A stretch of DNA of 64,000 nucleotides, taken from positions 62,001-126,000 of the forward strand of contig NZ_LGEL01000031.1 in NCBI RefSeq assembly GCF_001636695.1, in the 5' to 3' direction. Below are positions 35,667-44,471 of this stretch, in pieces (the first letter of the stretch is position 1; each line of letters starts with the position of its first letter). Under the pieces are notes generated by a model. The model was given only the letters and a program-made list of their open reading frames with translations. It was not told where the DNA came from and did no database searches. The translations under genes were made by a program, and so were the position numbers. This DNA is from Pedobacter panaciterrae (lineage in GTDB: Bacteria > Bacteroidota > Bacteroidia > Sphingobacteriales > Sphingobacteriaceae).

Positions 35667-36202
35667 ATGCAACACGGCATCAGCTATCGCAAACTTAGTC
35701 AAACAGAAATTCAGCGTATTGCTGAACTAGATCGCGCTGAGGAAATATTTGAAAGTTATCAGTACAAGGAAAACAATCTGATCTTAATGGAAGACCGCAT
35801 AACTGTAACTGGTTTTGACAGCCGGGAACTTCATAAAATGCTTCAGCACCAGAAACAAATTCTTGCAGCAGGAGGAAAGGTTATTGCCGCATTTGAAAAT
35901 AATCAGATCCTTGGAGCAGCTTCAGTTGAAAAAATAAAAAGGGGCAGTCATGCAGAATATTGCAAACTTGATATACTTTATGTCAGTAAAAATGTACGGG
36001 GAAAAAAATCGGACAACACCTGCTTCAACATTGCAAAGCAGTAGCCAAAGACTTTGGTGCAACCAAACTTTATATTTCATCAACCCCTACAAAAGGTACA
36101 GTCGATTTTTACATGAGAAATGGAGCAGTGCCTGCAAAAGAAATAGATCAGGAATTATTTGAAATGGAGCCCAGAGATATTCACCTTGAAATTGAGTTAT
36201 AA
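35667..36202 (+). pseudogene. GNAT acetyltransferase, frameshifted
   Basis: The first frame runs 35667-36044 and the second continues 36008-36202 with perfect family sense: after VRGKK the second frame reads IGQHLLQHCKAVAKDFGATK, then LYISSTPTKGTVDFYMRNG. That is the acetyl-CoA-binding loop and the C-terminal beta-strands of a GNAT fold. The break lies in a run of seven A at 36002-36008; one extra A would restore one protein of about 178 residues. It may be a real null allele, a phase-variable homopolymer or a sequencing error. The N-terminal part has normal strands (AAFENNQILGAASVEK). Confidence 0.85.
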
Positions 36203-36330
36203 AATTAGTTCCAAGTAAAAACTATTGATGCTGAATATGGCAGCCTCGAATTTGAAGATTTGTAATCTTACTTCAGAACCTTAACTATATTGCAAAAAAC
36301 ATTTATTGGATTGATATCATGGATATTTAG

Positions 36331-36363
36331 AAGGGGTAGTTTTGAAATACCAAACTACCCCTT
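36331..36363. terminator. Bidirectional hairpin terminator
   Basis: Perfect 12 base stem AAGGGGTAGTTT with its complement, 9 base loop. It lies between the + strand acetyltransferase relic and the convergent secreted gene that ends at 36391, 28 bases away. The T-run is weak, so the hairpin may need help. Confidence 0.6.
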
Positions 36364-36390
36364 GAGCTTTGATCTAGATTAGCTGTTTAG

Positions 36391-36768
36391 CTAATTAACA
36401 ATAACACTAAGACTATAGTCAATTACAACATTTTCGAAATTAGCCAAAGTGCTGCCATACTTAGAGGCCGTGCCGCAATAGAAGTTATAATTATAGGTAT
36501 GATAAGGAGTATCATAAGGAGCTGCAACTTCTACTCTAACGCTGTATGTCCCCTGAGGCACATATAAGCTAGCATAACTATGCGGACTGGCAGTTACTGA
36601 ATTATAATAGCCTGAAGAATTACTAACAGTTATCGTTGAATTGTAATAAGTACCGTTTCCAAAGGATACAGTAACATCATACCTGGGCGCTTTGGCTGCC
36701 TTGTTAGTCCATGCGCCACATAAAATAACGACAAAAAGGATTAGGGATAATTTAAGTGCTCTTTTCAT
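36391..36768 (-). CDS. Small secreted protein of unknown function
   Basis: 125 residues with a signal peptide (MKRALKLSLILFVVILCGAW). The mature part is rich in tyrosine, serine and glycine (YNSTITVSNSSGYYNSVTASP, TYSVRVEVAAPYDTPYHTYN), which suggests one immunoglobulin-like beta-sandwich. A single cysteine lies in FYCGTASK. I recognise no family. It is convergent with the acetyltransferase relic, with a hairpin at 36331 as the shared terminator. About 176 bases to the WYL regulator stop at 36944. Confidence 0.55.
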   Translation of the reverse strand: MKRALKLSLILFVVILCGAWTNKAAKAPRYDVTVSFGNGTYYNSTITVSNSSGYYNSVTASPHSYASLYVPQGTYSVRVEVAAPYDTPYHTYNYNFYCGTASKYGSTLANFENVVIDYSLSVIVN

Positions 36769-36943
36769 AATGGTTTAAAGGTTAAGGTTAATGATTACTA
36801 TAAAAAAGTTTCAGATCAATATTGAACTGCCGGAATTCGCCTCTGTCTTCTTATTAAAGATTATATTTGGTTCAGTACACAAGTTAATTTTTTTTGAGGT
36901 ATAATCCTTACAGCATGTTATCTGATTATGAGCATATTGTACC

Positions 36944-37924
36944 CTAAATAGTCGAAATAATTGTGGTTGAACACGAAGCCATTCTTACCATACCTGCCTT
37001 CAATATTACCAACAGCTCTTCTTTAAGATGGATCGGTTCTATAATCTCCCCGACATCAATAAATCTTAAAAACCACCTTACAAATGATGTTGGATGAGAT
37101 TTACAATTAAAATACATTAATACTGTTTCGCCAGTTATAATTTCCTTAACGTAACCAAAGTTATCCCGTTCAAATGATAAAAAATGAGCATATTTTTTGT
37201 CAACGCTAACTATAATTTCCGTAAAGTACTGGGAATGATAGAACTCATTTAACTCGTTTACTGAGGGATGGTCTTTCTCAAAATGTTTTTCCAGTATATC
37301 TAATTTTTGTATTCTATCCAATCTGAAGTTTCTATAATCGGATCTGGAATGGCAGTAGGCTAAAAGATACCAATTACCATTTTCATTGAAAATGCCAATT
37401 GGCTCTATGGTTCTTAAATTGGGTTTATCGCCTTTTGCATTTTTATATAAGATCTTAGCCAACTTCTTGTTTACGGAGCTTTTGAGCAAAGTGTCCATAA
37501 TATTGGGGACATAGTCTTTTACATCAAATTTTTCCTTAATAAGGAGTTTATCCTGCAGGTGTAGGATTTCATTTTTCTGGTGACTATGAAATGAACCCTT
37601 GATTTTGGTCAGAACGTGCTCGAAATTTCTTCGAACAGATTCAGTTTCATGATTGCGCATAATTTTTTCTGCGATCATTACGCTCAATACTTCCCCTTCG
37701 GTAAACCTGGCCGGAGGGAGTCTGAAACCATCAACTATTGAATAACCCGATCCATGGCTGTGAACCACTGGAATTCCTACACGTTCAAGCATACTAAGAT
37801 CCCTATATATCGTCCTCTTAGTTACTTGAAATTTCTCTATCAATTCTTCGATCGGTAAAACAGATCTCGATTGAAGCAAGAAAAATATATGAACTATCCT
37901 CTCAAATTTTTTTATGTTTTCCAT
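36944..37924 (-). CDS. WYL domain transcriptional regulator (YafY type)
   Basis: 326 residues. N-terminal winged helix (IEELIEKFQVTKRTIYRDLSMLERVGIPV) and C-terminal WYL domain (about 145-220; GIFNENGNWYLLAYCHSRSDYRNFRLDRIQ), then a WCX-like extension. WYL domains bind ligands or nucleic acid and set the activity of the HTH. The gene is divergent from the RidA gene, and two inverted repeats GTGACA-N6-TGTCAC lie between them at 38011 and 38092, the clear operator candidates. The ligand is unknown; regulation of RidA and self-regulation are inferred. Confidence 0.88.
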   Translation of the reverse strand: MENIKKFERIVHIFFLLQSRSVLPIEELIEKFQVTKRTIYRDLSMLERVGIPVVHSHGSGYSIVDGFRLPPARFTEGEVLSVMIAEKIMRNHETESVRRNFEHVLTKIKGSFHSHQKNEILHLQDKLLIKEKFDVKDYVPNIMDTLLKSSVNKKLAKILYKNAKGDKPNLRTIEPIGIFNENGNWYLLAYCHSRSDYRNFRLDRIQKLDILEKHFEKDHPSVNELNEFYHSQYFTEIIVSVDKKYAHFLSFERDNFGYVKEIITGETVLMYFNCKSHPTSFVRWFLRFIDVGEIIEPIHLKEELLVILKAGMVRMASCSTTIISTI

Positions 37925-38010
37925 CTTCAGTCCTTATTGTATCGATATATCTATTGCCTTTGGGATTTCTTGTAACGAGTGATTTAATATTAACAAATTT
38001 AAGAATACGA

Positions 38011-38028
38011 GTGACAACAGTATGTCAC
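38011..38028. promoter_or_regulatory. Operator 1 of WYL/RidA intergenic region
   Basis: GTGACA-N6-TGTCAC inverted repeat, 87 bases upstream of the WYL start. The second copy lies 81 bases away (38092-38109). Perfect arms in both, spacer of 6 in both. Confidence 0.7.
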
Positions 38029-38091
38029 AACAATCATTAACTTCCAAATAATGATAAAATATATGTATTAAAAAATGATGAGGGTTTTGGC

Positions 38092-38109
38092 GTGACAAAC
38101 AGTTGTCAC
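38092..38109. promoter_or_regulatory. Operator 2 of WYL/RidA intergenic region
   Basis: Second GTGACA-N6-TGTCAC repeat, directly upstream of a TAGGTTTG box at 38120-38127 that matches the Bacteroidetes -7 element TAnnTTTG. The RidA start codon is at 38158. A bound regulator would cover the region upstream of the -7 box. Confidence 0.7.
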
Positions 38110-38157
38110 TATTGGGGTTTAGGTTTGTAGAAATAAAGAATACTTAAATCAAAAACA

Positions 38158-38550
38158 ATGGAAAAAAGATCAGTTGACCCGTGGAAATGGGGTGAATACA
38201 CGAACTCAGCTCAAGCAGTTGAGGTTAAAAATGTTGAGAGCACACTTTATTGCTCAGGACAAGTAGCAATAGATGCAAATGGACAGCCTAGCGCAGCAGA
38301 TATGAGAACTCAGCTCATTCTTACCATTAATAATCTTGAAGAACTTATCCAAAGCGCCGGATATGACTGTACAAACATCGTTCGTTTGAATGTTTACACA
38401 ACTTCTGTACAAGACTTTTTTAGTACCTGCATAGATGTGTATCAGGAGTTTTTGCAGAAATACGGCATAAAACAAGCTACAACTTTACTGGAAGTTAAAG
38501 GTCTTTTTGCAACCCTGACGGTTGAACTGGAAGCTACTGTAGTAAAATAG
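38158..38550 (+). CDS. RidA family enamine/imine deaminase
   Basis: 130 residues, standard RidA length. VKNVESTLYCSGQVAIDANGQP, AADMRTQLILTINNLEELI, IVRLNVYTTSVQDF and TLLEVKGLFATLTVELEATVV fit the trimeric YjgF/RidA fold; the expected arginine that binds the carboxylate lies in the NVxR-like segment. The group removes reactive imines such as 2-aminoacrylate, or deaminates specific small substrates. No signal peptide. It is divergent from a WYL regulator with matched operators, so it may be a dedicated target. A repeat palindrome follows. Confidence 0.85.
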   Translation: MEKRSVDPWKWGEYTNSAQAVEVKNVESTLYCSGQVAIDANGQPSAADMRTQLILTINNLEELIQSAGYDCTNIVRLNVYTTSVQDFFSTCIDVYQEFLQKYGIKQATTLLEVKGLFATLTVELEATVVK

Positions 38551-38559
38551 ACAGCTATC

Positions 38560-38720
38560 TCACCATCCGTCATCTCGCCATCTCACCATCTCGTCATCTC
38601 GACGATAGGAGAGATCTCTTGGCCATCAAAGTACCTGCAAGGTAATTAGCATAAACAAGAGATCTCTCCTATCGTCGAGATGACGAGATGACGTGATGAC
38701 GGATGACGTGATGACGGATG
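38560..38720. repeat. Long palindromic repeat, copy 4 (long loop), with satellite
   Basis: Perfect inner inverted repeat: arms 38587-38621 and 38656-38690 (35 bases each), loop of 34 bases. On both sides there are 9-base satellite units (CATCTCGCC, CATCTCACC, CATCTCGTC on the left; GATGACG, GATGACGGATGACG on the right), so the arms look as if grown by slippage. The loop shares a string GGTAATT-GCATAAACAAG with that of copy 5. Confidence 0.9.
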
Positions 38721-38749
38721 ACGAGATAGCTGACGATCTTACCTTTTTA

Positions 38750-40384
38750 TTAATTTTGCTCAATCTCTTTCAAGCTGTTCATTTTCTTGTAGGCCAGGAA
38801 GCCTTTAATATCTTCAAAGTGTTCTCGGACACGTTTATTACCAAATTCGAATACTTTTTGAGCAAGTCCGTCTAAGAAATCCCTATCGTGCGATACCAAA
38901 ATCAAAGTGCCATCAAAATCTTGCAAGGCCTCTTTAATAATGTCTTTAGTCTTCATATCCAAATGATTTGATGGTTCATCAAGGATCAATACATTTACCG
39001 GCTCCAGCAACAATTTTATCATCGCTAAGCGCGTTTTCTCCCCACCGGAAAGTACCTTAACTTTTTTGGTCGTATCGTCGCCACTAAACATAAAAGCACC
39101 TAAAAGATCTTTGATTTTTATGGATCCATCGCTTAATGGAATCTGATCAATGGTTTCAAATACCGTTAAATTCTCATCCAGCAATGCCGCCTGATTTTGA
39201 GCAAAGTAACCAATCTTTGCATTGTGTCCCACTTTTAAACTTCCCTCAAAATCAATTTCGTTCATTATGGATTTGATCATTGTCGACTTTCCTTCCCCAT
39301 TTTTACCTACAAAAGCCACTTTTTCTCCTCTTTCGATTACCAGCGATGCTTTTTCAAATACAACATGATCGCCATACTTTTTAGTCAGTTCTTCTACAAT
39401 TACCGGGTATTGGCCGGAACGTGGCGATGGCGGAAACTTTAAGCGCAGTGCCGAAGTATCCACTTCATCGATCTCTATAATGTCAAGTTTTTCCAGCATT
39501 TTTACCCGCGATTGTACTTGTAAAGTTTTTGAATAAGTACCTCTGAAGCGATCTATAAATTCCTGGTTATCGGCAATGAAGCGCTGTTGTTCCTCGTAGG
39601 CTTTTAGTTGGTGCACACGACGGTCAGCGCGCAACTGCAGGTAGTGGCTGTATTTGGCCTTGTAATCATATATCCTGCCCATGGTAACCTCAATTGTACG
39701 ATTGGTGATGTTATCGATAAAGGTACGGTCGTGCGAGATTACCATCACTGCCTTTGCTGAGTTGATTAAAAAATCTTCCAACCATTGAATACTCTCAATA
39801 TCCATGTGGTTGGTTGGCTCATCAAGTAAAATCAAATCAGGTTTCTTTAATAAAATCTTGGCTAGTTCGATCCGCATTCGCCATCCTCCCGAAAACTCAG
39901 AAGTTTGGCGACTAAAGTCCTTACGTTCAAAACCTAAACCTTTTAACACTTTTTCTACCTCAGCATCATAGTTGATTTCTTCTACCGAATAAAACTTCTC
40001 ACTCAACTCCGATACACGCTCAATTAACTTCATATAATCGTCGGTTTCGTAGTCGGTTCTGATAGTAAGTTGCTCATTCAGCTCGTCCAGTTCCTTTTGC
40101 ATTTGATGTACCTCCTGAAAAGCTTTTAAGGTTTCCTCAAAAACAGTAACATTGTCATGCGTTAGCAAATGTTGTGGCAAATAAGCAATTACAGCATCCT
40201 TTGGCCCGGTTACATTACCCGAAGTTGGTTTTGAAGAACCGGAAATTATTTTTAAGATGGTAGATTTACCAGCACCATTTTTACCCATCAGGGCTATTTT
40301 GTCATTTTCGTTAATCGAAAAGGTTACATCACTAAACAGAGTAGTTCCGCCAAATGAAACGGAGATATTATTTACATTAATCAC
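38750..40384 (-). CDS. ABC-F family ATPase
   Basis: The ATG at 40411 starts an unlikely leader; the GTG at 40382-40384 gives MINVNNISVSF, the normal ABC-F beginning, so I choose it (544 residues). Two nucleotide-binding domains: GKNGAGKS at about 34-41 and GKNGEGKS later, with SGGWRMRIELAK and SGGEKTRLAMIK signatures and two Walker B segments (LILLDEPTNH, VLILDEPSNHLD). A charged linker sits between them. ABC-F proteins act at the ribosome, as translation factors or in antibiotic resistance; which role applies here is unknown. Alone between the repeat (38560) and the AraC relic. Confidence 0.9.
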   Translation of the reverse strand: MINVNNISVSFGGTTLFSDVTFSINENDKIALMGKNGAGKSTILKIISGSSKPTSGNVTGPKDAVIAYLPQHLLTHDNVTVFEETLKAFQEVHQMQKELDELNEQLTIRTDYETDDYMKLIERVSELSEKFYSVEEINYDAEVEKVLKGLGFERKDFSRQTSEFSGGWRMRIELAKILLKKPDLILLDEPTNHMDIESIQWLEDFLINSAKAVMVISHDRTFIDNITNRTIEVTMGRIYDYKAKYSHYLQLRADRRVHQLKAYEEQQRFIADNQEFIDRFRGTYSKTLQVQSRVKMLEKLDIIEIDEVDTSALRLKFPPSPRSGQYPVIVEELTKKYGDHVVFEKASLVIERGEKVAFVGKNGEGKSTMIKSIMNEIDFEGSLKVGHNAKIGYFAQNQAALLDENLTVFETIDQIPLSDGSIKIKDLLGAFMFSGDDTTKKVKVLSGGEKTRLAMIKLLLEPVNVLILDEPSNHLDMKTKDIIKEALQDFDGTLILVSHDRDFLDGLAQKVFEFGNKRVREHFEDIKGFLAYKKMNSLKEIEQN

Positions 40385-40473
40385 GAAATGGAATATTAAA
40401 TTGAGCGGCAAAGATAGTGGAATTTGATATTAAGAAGTAATGTATATTTGAAGACCACTTATTCCTAAAAAGA

Positions 40474-40815
40474 ATGGCTAGCATAGATAAAGAAGCACAA
40501 ATAAACTATATGAGTAGCGTTAACAAGGCACTATAATTTGTGGATAAAAATCTTGATACAAATTTGTCTCTGGAAACAATTTCAAAAGTTGCATGCTTCT
40601 CCCCTTTTCATTTTCATAGAATATTTAAAGCTATTACTAATGAAACATTAAATTCTTATATTAATAGAAAGAGAATTGAAAAGGTAGCATCTGTTTTAAT
40701 GCATAAACCAGAAGTAAATATTACAGTATTAGTCCATCTGAATTCCGCAAACAGAAAAACAGCAGATTTACCAAGATTAGTAAAATTGAAAGCAAGAATG
40801 GACAAGAGCGTGTAG
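40474..40815 (+). pseudogene. AraC-family regulator, decayed
   Basis: The ATG at 40474 opens a good AraC start (MASIDKEAQINYMSSVNKAL), then an in-frame TAA at 40534-40536 breaks it. From the GTG at 40540 the frame goes on as SLETISKVACFSPFHFHRIF and ETLNSYINRKRIE (first helix-turn-helix). After VNITVL the family sense is lost, but the +1 frame from about 40731 reads SPSEFRKQKNSRF, the usual end of the DNA-binding domain. The second helix-turn-helix (about 20 residues) is missing. So there is one stop and one internal deletion with frameshift. A C-terminal GyrI-like domain would be expected but is gone. Confidence 0.8.
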
Positions 40816-40854
40816 TGTTTGATAGTGGTACTTTGAAGTCGATTTCTCTACCTC

Positions 40855-41421
40855 TTATTTTATTCGATTCAGCGGAATTTGTAAATTAGTTGGTCTGTTT
40901 TCTTCAGTATCAAAGCCACGCCCGTCAACGTTTCTAGCTCCCCAAAACATCATATCCTGATAGATATAAATTAGATCATATTCTTTAAAAATTTGACCTT
41001 CGGTTAAGCCGAACGGCGGAAATGATTTGCCTAAAATATTCTGAGTTTCCCCGATTTTCCATTCTTTAAAGCCTTTTGCATATTGATTTAACACATCTAC
41101 AAAGCCTTGATGCAAAGGTGTTACGGTATATACTTCATCTGCAATGAAATTTACTTTTTGGGCGCCTATGGAAATTGGATGTTCGCCTGTCCATTCCGTA
41201 TGGCCTTTAATTTCCATTCTTGCTAAAGCCACTTTTCCGTATGGGTCAGCAAAATTGACCACTGTCAGTTCAAATTTACTGTCGGAAAGAAAAGTAAACT
41301 TTCTTGTAAGATAGAAAGGTTTTAATGTGCCATCAGCATTTTTTGCACTACTTGGGCGTACTTCAGGTGTAATACTTCCCCAACTACCTAATGCTTGTTG
41401 TTTTACTTGCTCTATTGTCAT
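40855..41421 (-). CDS. APCDD1-like beta-barrel protein (uncertain)
   Basis: 188 residues, no signal peptide. The sequence GSWGSITPEVRP, then FYLTRKFTFLSDSKFELTVVNF, ADPYGK, HPISIGAQKVNFIADEVYTVTPL has the spacing of an APCDD1 domain (found in animal Wnt inhibitors and in some bacteria): W.S...E.RP, R.F.F......, DP, GA...NF. The rest holds a GRGFDTEENRP loop. I judge the match by eye only. It begins 92 bases after the MBL-rhodanese stop on the same strand and may be the last gene of that operon, but this is not certain. Confidence 0.45.
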   Translation of the reverse strand: MTIEQVKQQALGSWGSITPEVRPSSAKNADGTLKPFYLTRKFTFLSDSKFELTVVNFADPYGKVALARMEIKGHTEWTGEHPISIGAQKVNFIADEVYTVTPLHQGFVDVLNQYAKGFKEWKIGETQNILGKSFPPFGLTEGQIFKEYDLIYIYQDMMFWGARNVDGRGFDTEENRPTNLQIPLNRIK

Positions 41422-41513
41422 TATTTTCTATTTTAAAGATGCATATTACTGTTTTGTGCACTAACATTTCCAAACCAGTAATTGAAAATGTCAGTTGCAC
41501 TATTTGGTGAATT

Positions 41514-42962
41514 CTATAATTTAACAAATTGTTTTATTTTATCTCCTAGGTCATACACTATCACATCATTTGCTAGTTTTTTAATGATACTTGCCCCAAT
41601 ACCAGAACGGTAACCCGATGCACAATGTACTACAATTGGTTTCCCTTTTGGAATAATGTCAATCTTGTTTTTCAAATCCGATAGTGGGATATTGATCGCG
41701 TTTTCAAATATTTTATCGGCCGAAGCCTCTTTAACAGTTCTTACATCCAATATTACATAGTCATTTTTATTGGATAAAAATTTTACCTCATCGAAGACAT
41801 CTGATGGCTCGCCTTGATAATCTCCATAAATCAGGCCTTCTTTAATAAAAACTTCATATCCTATTTTTGCCGCTTTAGCAAATTGAGATTGTAGTTCTTT
41901 TTCTGAATTTGCAATAAGATATAATTTTTGGTTTGGTTTAACAATAGTACCCAACCAGGTTTCGAACTTACCTCCGTCTATAATATTGATAGCGCCCCGA
42001 AAGTGTGATTTTCTAAACAAGCTAGATTCTCTTGTGTCAATTAGAATATCTGTAGGCTCGAAACGTTTATTTTTTAATGTTAATATTGGGATGGAGAATA
42101 TCGCTTTTGCCAATTTTTCTGCACCTTTTTTATTCAGTTCTACATCGTATGGAAAATACTCAGGGATATAAGGCTGGTCACTCAACAAAATGTCAACGAA
42201 CTCTTGTTCCGTTCTATCCTGAAAAGCAAAATTATGTACTTTCTCATATCCAATTGTACTTTCTTTTACATCTCTAATGGCATTACCGCATAATGAACCT
42301 GCACCGTGAGCAGGATATACAAGGACTTCATCTGCTAAAGCAGCGTATTTTTGATGTACCGTATGATACATCTGACCAGCCAATTTCTTTCGCTCTGTGG
42401 CAAATCCTCCAGAATATTCACGTAAATCTGGTCTTCCCACACTTCCAAAAAGCAAAGCATCCCCTGTAAATACAGCTACATTTTTCCCTTTTTCCTGAAG
42501 GACAATAGAAATACTATCTGGTGAATGGCCTGGTGTATTAATGGCATTAAGTATTACATCTTTAGAAAGTTTAATGCTATCTCCATCATCAAAATTTTGA
42601 TGAGGATAAGCCGCATTTACCAGTTTACTCGCATAGATTGTTGATTTTTCTTTCTGATAAATTTCCAGATGTGAACTTACAAAATCAGCGTGAGGATGCG
42701 TTTCTATAACTGCTATTATCTTAGCATTATTTTCCACAGCGAAATCATAATAAAGTTTTGGGTCTCTCGATGGATCAACCAGGACAATTTTTTTATCGGC
42801 AAGTATAGCATACGAAAAATGAGCTAAACCTTTGTCTTCAAATTGCTTAATTGTAAATAAATTATTTTGTTTCCCCTTTACGCTCACGTTTCCAAAAACG
42901 CTTTTGTTTGCCATAAAGGCACAAAAAATTAACGATTGATTGATAAAAACTCTTCTTTTCAT
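41514..42962 (-). CDS. Metallo-beta-lactamase with two rhodanese domains (persulfide dioxygenase-like)
   Basis: 482 residues. Residues 1-24 look like a signal peptide or anchor. The MBL domain has H89-P-H91-A-D93, H146 (TPGHSPDS) and D168 (FTGDALLFG), the pattern of ETHE1/persulfide dioxygenase-type and glyoxalase II-type enzymes. Rhodanese 1 (about 305-395) lacks the cysteine (LIANSEKE), rhodanese 2 (about 400-482) keeps it: C447 in CASGYRSG. A fused MBL-rhodanese-rhodanese like this is linked to sulfane-sulfur handling. It begins 22 bases after the DoxX gene and is the fifth gene of the SusC operon. An exported form would be unusual. Confidence 0.85.
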   Translation of the reverse strand: MKRRVFINQSLIFCAFMANKSVFGNVSVKGKQNNLFTIKQFEDKGLAHFSYAILADKKIVLVDPSRDPKLYYDFAVENNAKIIAVIETHPHADFVSSHLEIYQKEKSTIYASKLVNAAYPHQNFDDGDSIKLSKDVILNAINTPGHSPDSISIVLQEKGKNVAVFTGDALLFGSVGRPDLREYSGGFATERKKLAGQMYHTVHQKYAALADEVLVYPAHGAGSLCGNAIRDVKESTIGYEKVHNFAFQDRTEQEFVDILLSDQPYIPEYFPYDVELNKKGAEKLAKAIFSIPILTLKNKRFEPTDILIDTRESSLFRKSHFRGAINIIDGGKFETWLGTIVKPNQKLYLIANSEKELQSQFAKAAKIGYEVFIKEGLIYGDYQGEPSDVFDEVKFLSNKNDYVILDVRTVKEASADKIFENAINIPLSDLKNKIDIIPKGKPIVVHCASGYRSGIGASIIKKLANDVIVYDLGDKIKQFVKL

Positions 42963-42984
42963 GTCTTCTTATAACTCATTTTAA

Positions 42985-44454
42985 TTATTGATAGGTATAT
43001 TTATTATTATGCGAGTACCAGCCGTTGCCTATAGGATATGTTTTCTTCAATTTATCCAACACAACGTAGATATTATTCTTCTCGTTATCAGTACCAGATA
43101 ATACTATTCTGTCCTGTGCTGGTCGCTTATAGTCCCATTTCATTATACCTATACTATCACGAATAGCAGTTCGGTATAATTTCTTTAGATTTATTTCATT
43201 GTCCTTATCTAATTTATCTCTAATTTTCTTTGAAAACTTCTGATTCTTGTTGACCAGATAAAGCGTATTAGCTAGAGAATCAATTTCATAATACAAGTAT
43301 GTTTTACCTCCCGCTCTGCCTGTAAATTCATAGGTTTTAAACAAATCACCCGTAACAGGCACTCCGTTCCCTAAATCAATATTTATTGCACTATTAACTT
43401 TATAAACCAGCGTAGAATATCTTTCTAAAGCTGCATCATTCCATCTGACCGAATCTAAAGGTGAGTAAGCTAATGTGTCGCCATTCAGGGCAAATTTCGA
43501 AACGGAATAATAGCCTTCTGCATGCGAAAGTCCGGGCACCACAGGCTCTTTCAAACGTCCTTTGTTATAATGGGCATCATATCTATTATAACCATAAACA
43601 AATACAAAAGAGAAAATAAAGGCATACTTCAGCCCATAAAAAATATACTTTTTAGTTTTCGTATCTACTTTTGGATAGTAATAATTAGGCTTAACCGCCT
43701 CATTTTTAACAAACAATTTCCAGATATACGGAATGTATTGCACTAATATAAATAAGGACAAAATGACGAAATATGAGCTATATACGTGTACAGCTCCATC
43801 ATATGCTATATTTGCATGAGCAATATTATACAATACACCTGCATTAATAACAGCTCCAAATGCGGTAGTACGTCTAAAGAACATCAATATACCAGCCCCT
43901 ATTTCTAACGATCCAAGGAATATCTGATATCCGGCAGATAAACCCACAGCTTGCCAGTATAATTTAAAAGCTGCGTAATCTCCTAAATCTGTATTTAAAT
44001 TTGAGACTGAAGGAAATGGCATTTGCATTGGATAAAATTTGATATACCCAAAAGCAATAAGACCAACTGCTACACGATAACGAACTATTACACGCAACCA
44101 ATAATAAAGAACATTATATTCCTTTCGTTTGCTTTTCCGACTTAAAATTGTCCAAATTGTTGCACTAACACCAGCTATTAGAAAAGCGATTCCCCATGAA
44201 GCGTAAGAGGCAAGCCCCCAGCGGCCACTATCGGACGCAATTTCAACAAAACTTACCCTATAGCCTGCCAATAACGACAATAAGCTATAAAATGAATCAA
44301 TATCAAACAGCCGTTCATACCATTTCCATTCTAAGGGCACAATTATTAGTAAGAAAAATACAAAGGCAAACCTGAAACTTATTTTTTCAAATTTACTCCA
44401 TGCGAGTGAACCGGAATATATTGCTTCCGCTTCTATATTTTGTTTAATTCCCAT
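42985..44454 (-). CDS. DoxX-like membrane protein with C-terminal soluble domain, copy 2
   Basis: 489 residues. A first membrane pair (about 28-45 and 75-90) is followed by YYWLRVIVRYRVAVGLIAFGYIKFYPMQMPFP, the DoxX core, with further helices up to about 275 (LEIGAGILMFFRRTTAFGAVI). The last about 210 residues (YGYNRYDAHYNKGRL ... RPAQDRIVLSG) form a soluble region with no known match. DoxX/DoxD is the quinone-reducing subunit of thiosulfate:quinone oxidoreductase, and DoxX-like proteins are more widely redox related. It shares its plan with the gene at 44472, so the two arose by duplication. It follows that gene by 17 bases and precedes the MBL-rhodanese gene by 22 bases. Confidence 0.7.
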   Translation of the reverse strand: MGIKQNIEAEAIYSGSLAWSKFEKISFRFAFVFFLLIIVPLEWKWYERLFDIDSFYSLLSLLAGYRVSFVEIASDSGRWGLASYASWGIAFLIAGVSATIWTILSRKSKRKEYNVLYYWLRVIVRYRVAVGLIAFGYIKFYPMQMPFPSVSNLNTDLGDYAAFKLYWQAVGLSAGYQIFLGSLEIGAGILMFFRRTTAFGAVINAGVLYNIAHANIAYDGAVHVYSSYFVILSLFILVQYIPYIWKLFVKNEAVKPNYYYPKVDTKTKKYIFYGLKYAFIFSFVFVYGYNRYDAHYNKGRLKEPVVPGLSHAEGYYSVSKFALNGDTLAYSPLDSVRWNDAALERYSTLVYKVNSAINIDLGNGVPVTGDLFKTYEFTGRAGGKTYLYYEIDSLANTLYLVNKNQKFSKKIRDKLDKDNEINLKKLYRTAIRDSIGIMKWDYKRPAQDRIVLSGTDNEKNNIYVVLDKLKKTYPIGNGWYSHNNKYTYQ

Positions 44455-44471
44455 TGTATAAATAGTTATTA

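Noticed and set aside
38560-38720. Short repeated units that recall a CRISPR array.
   Set aside because: Units are adjacent with no spacers, palindromic core and no cas genes.
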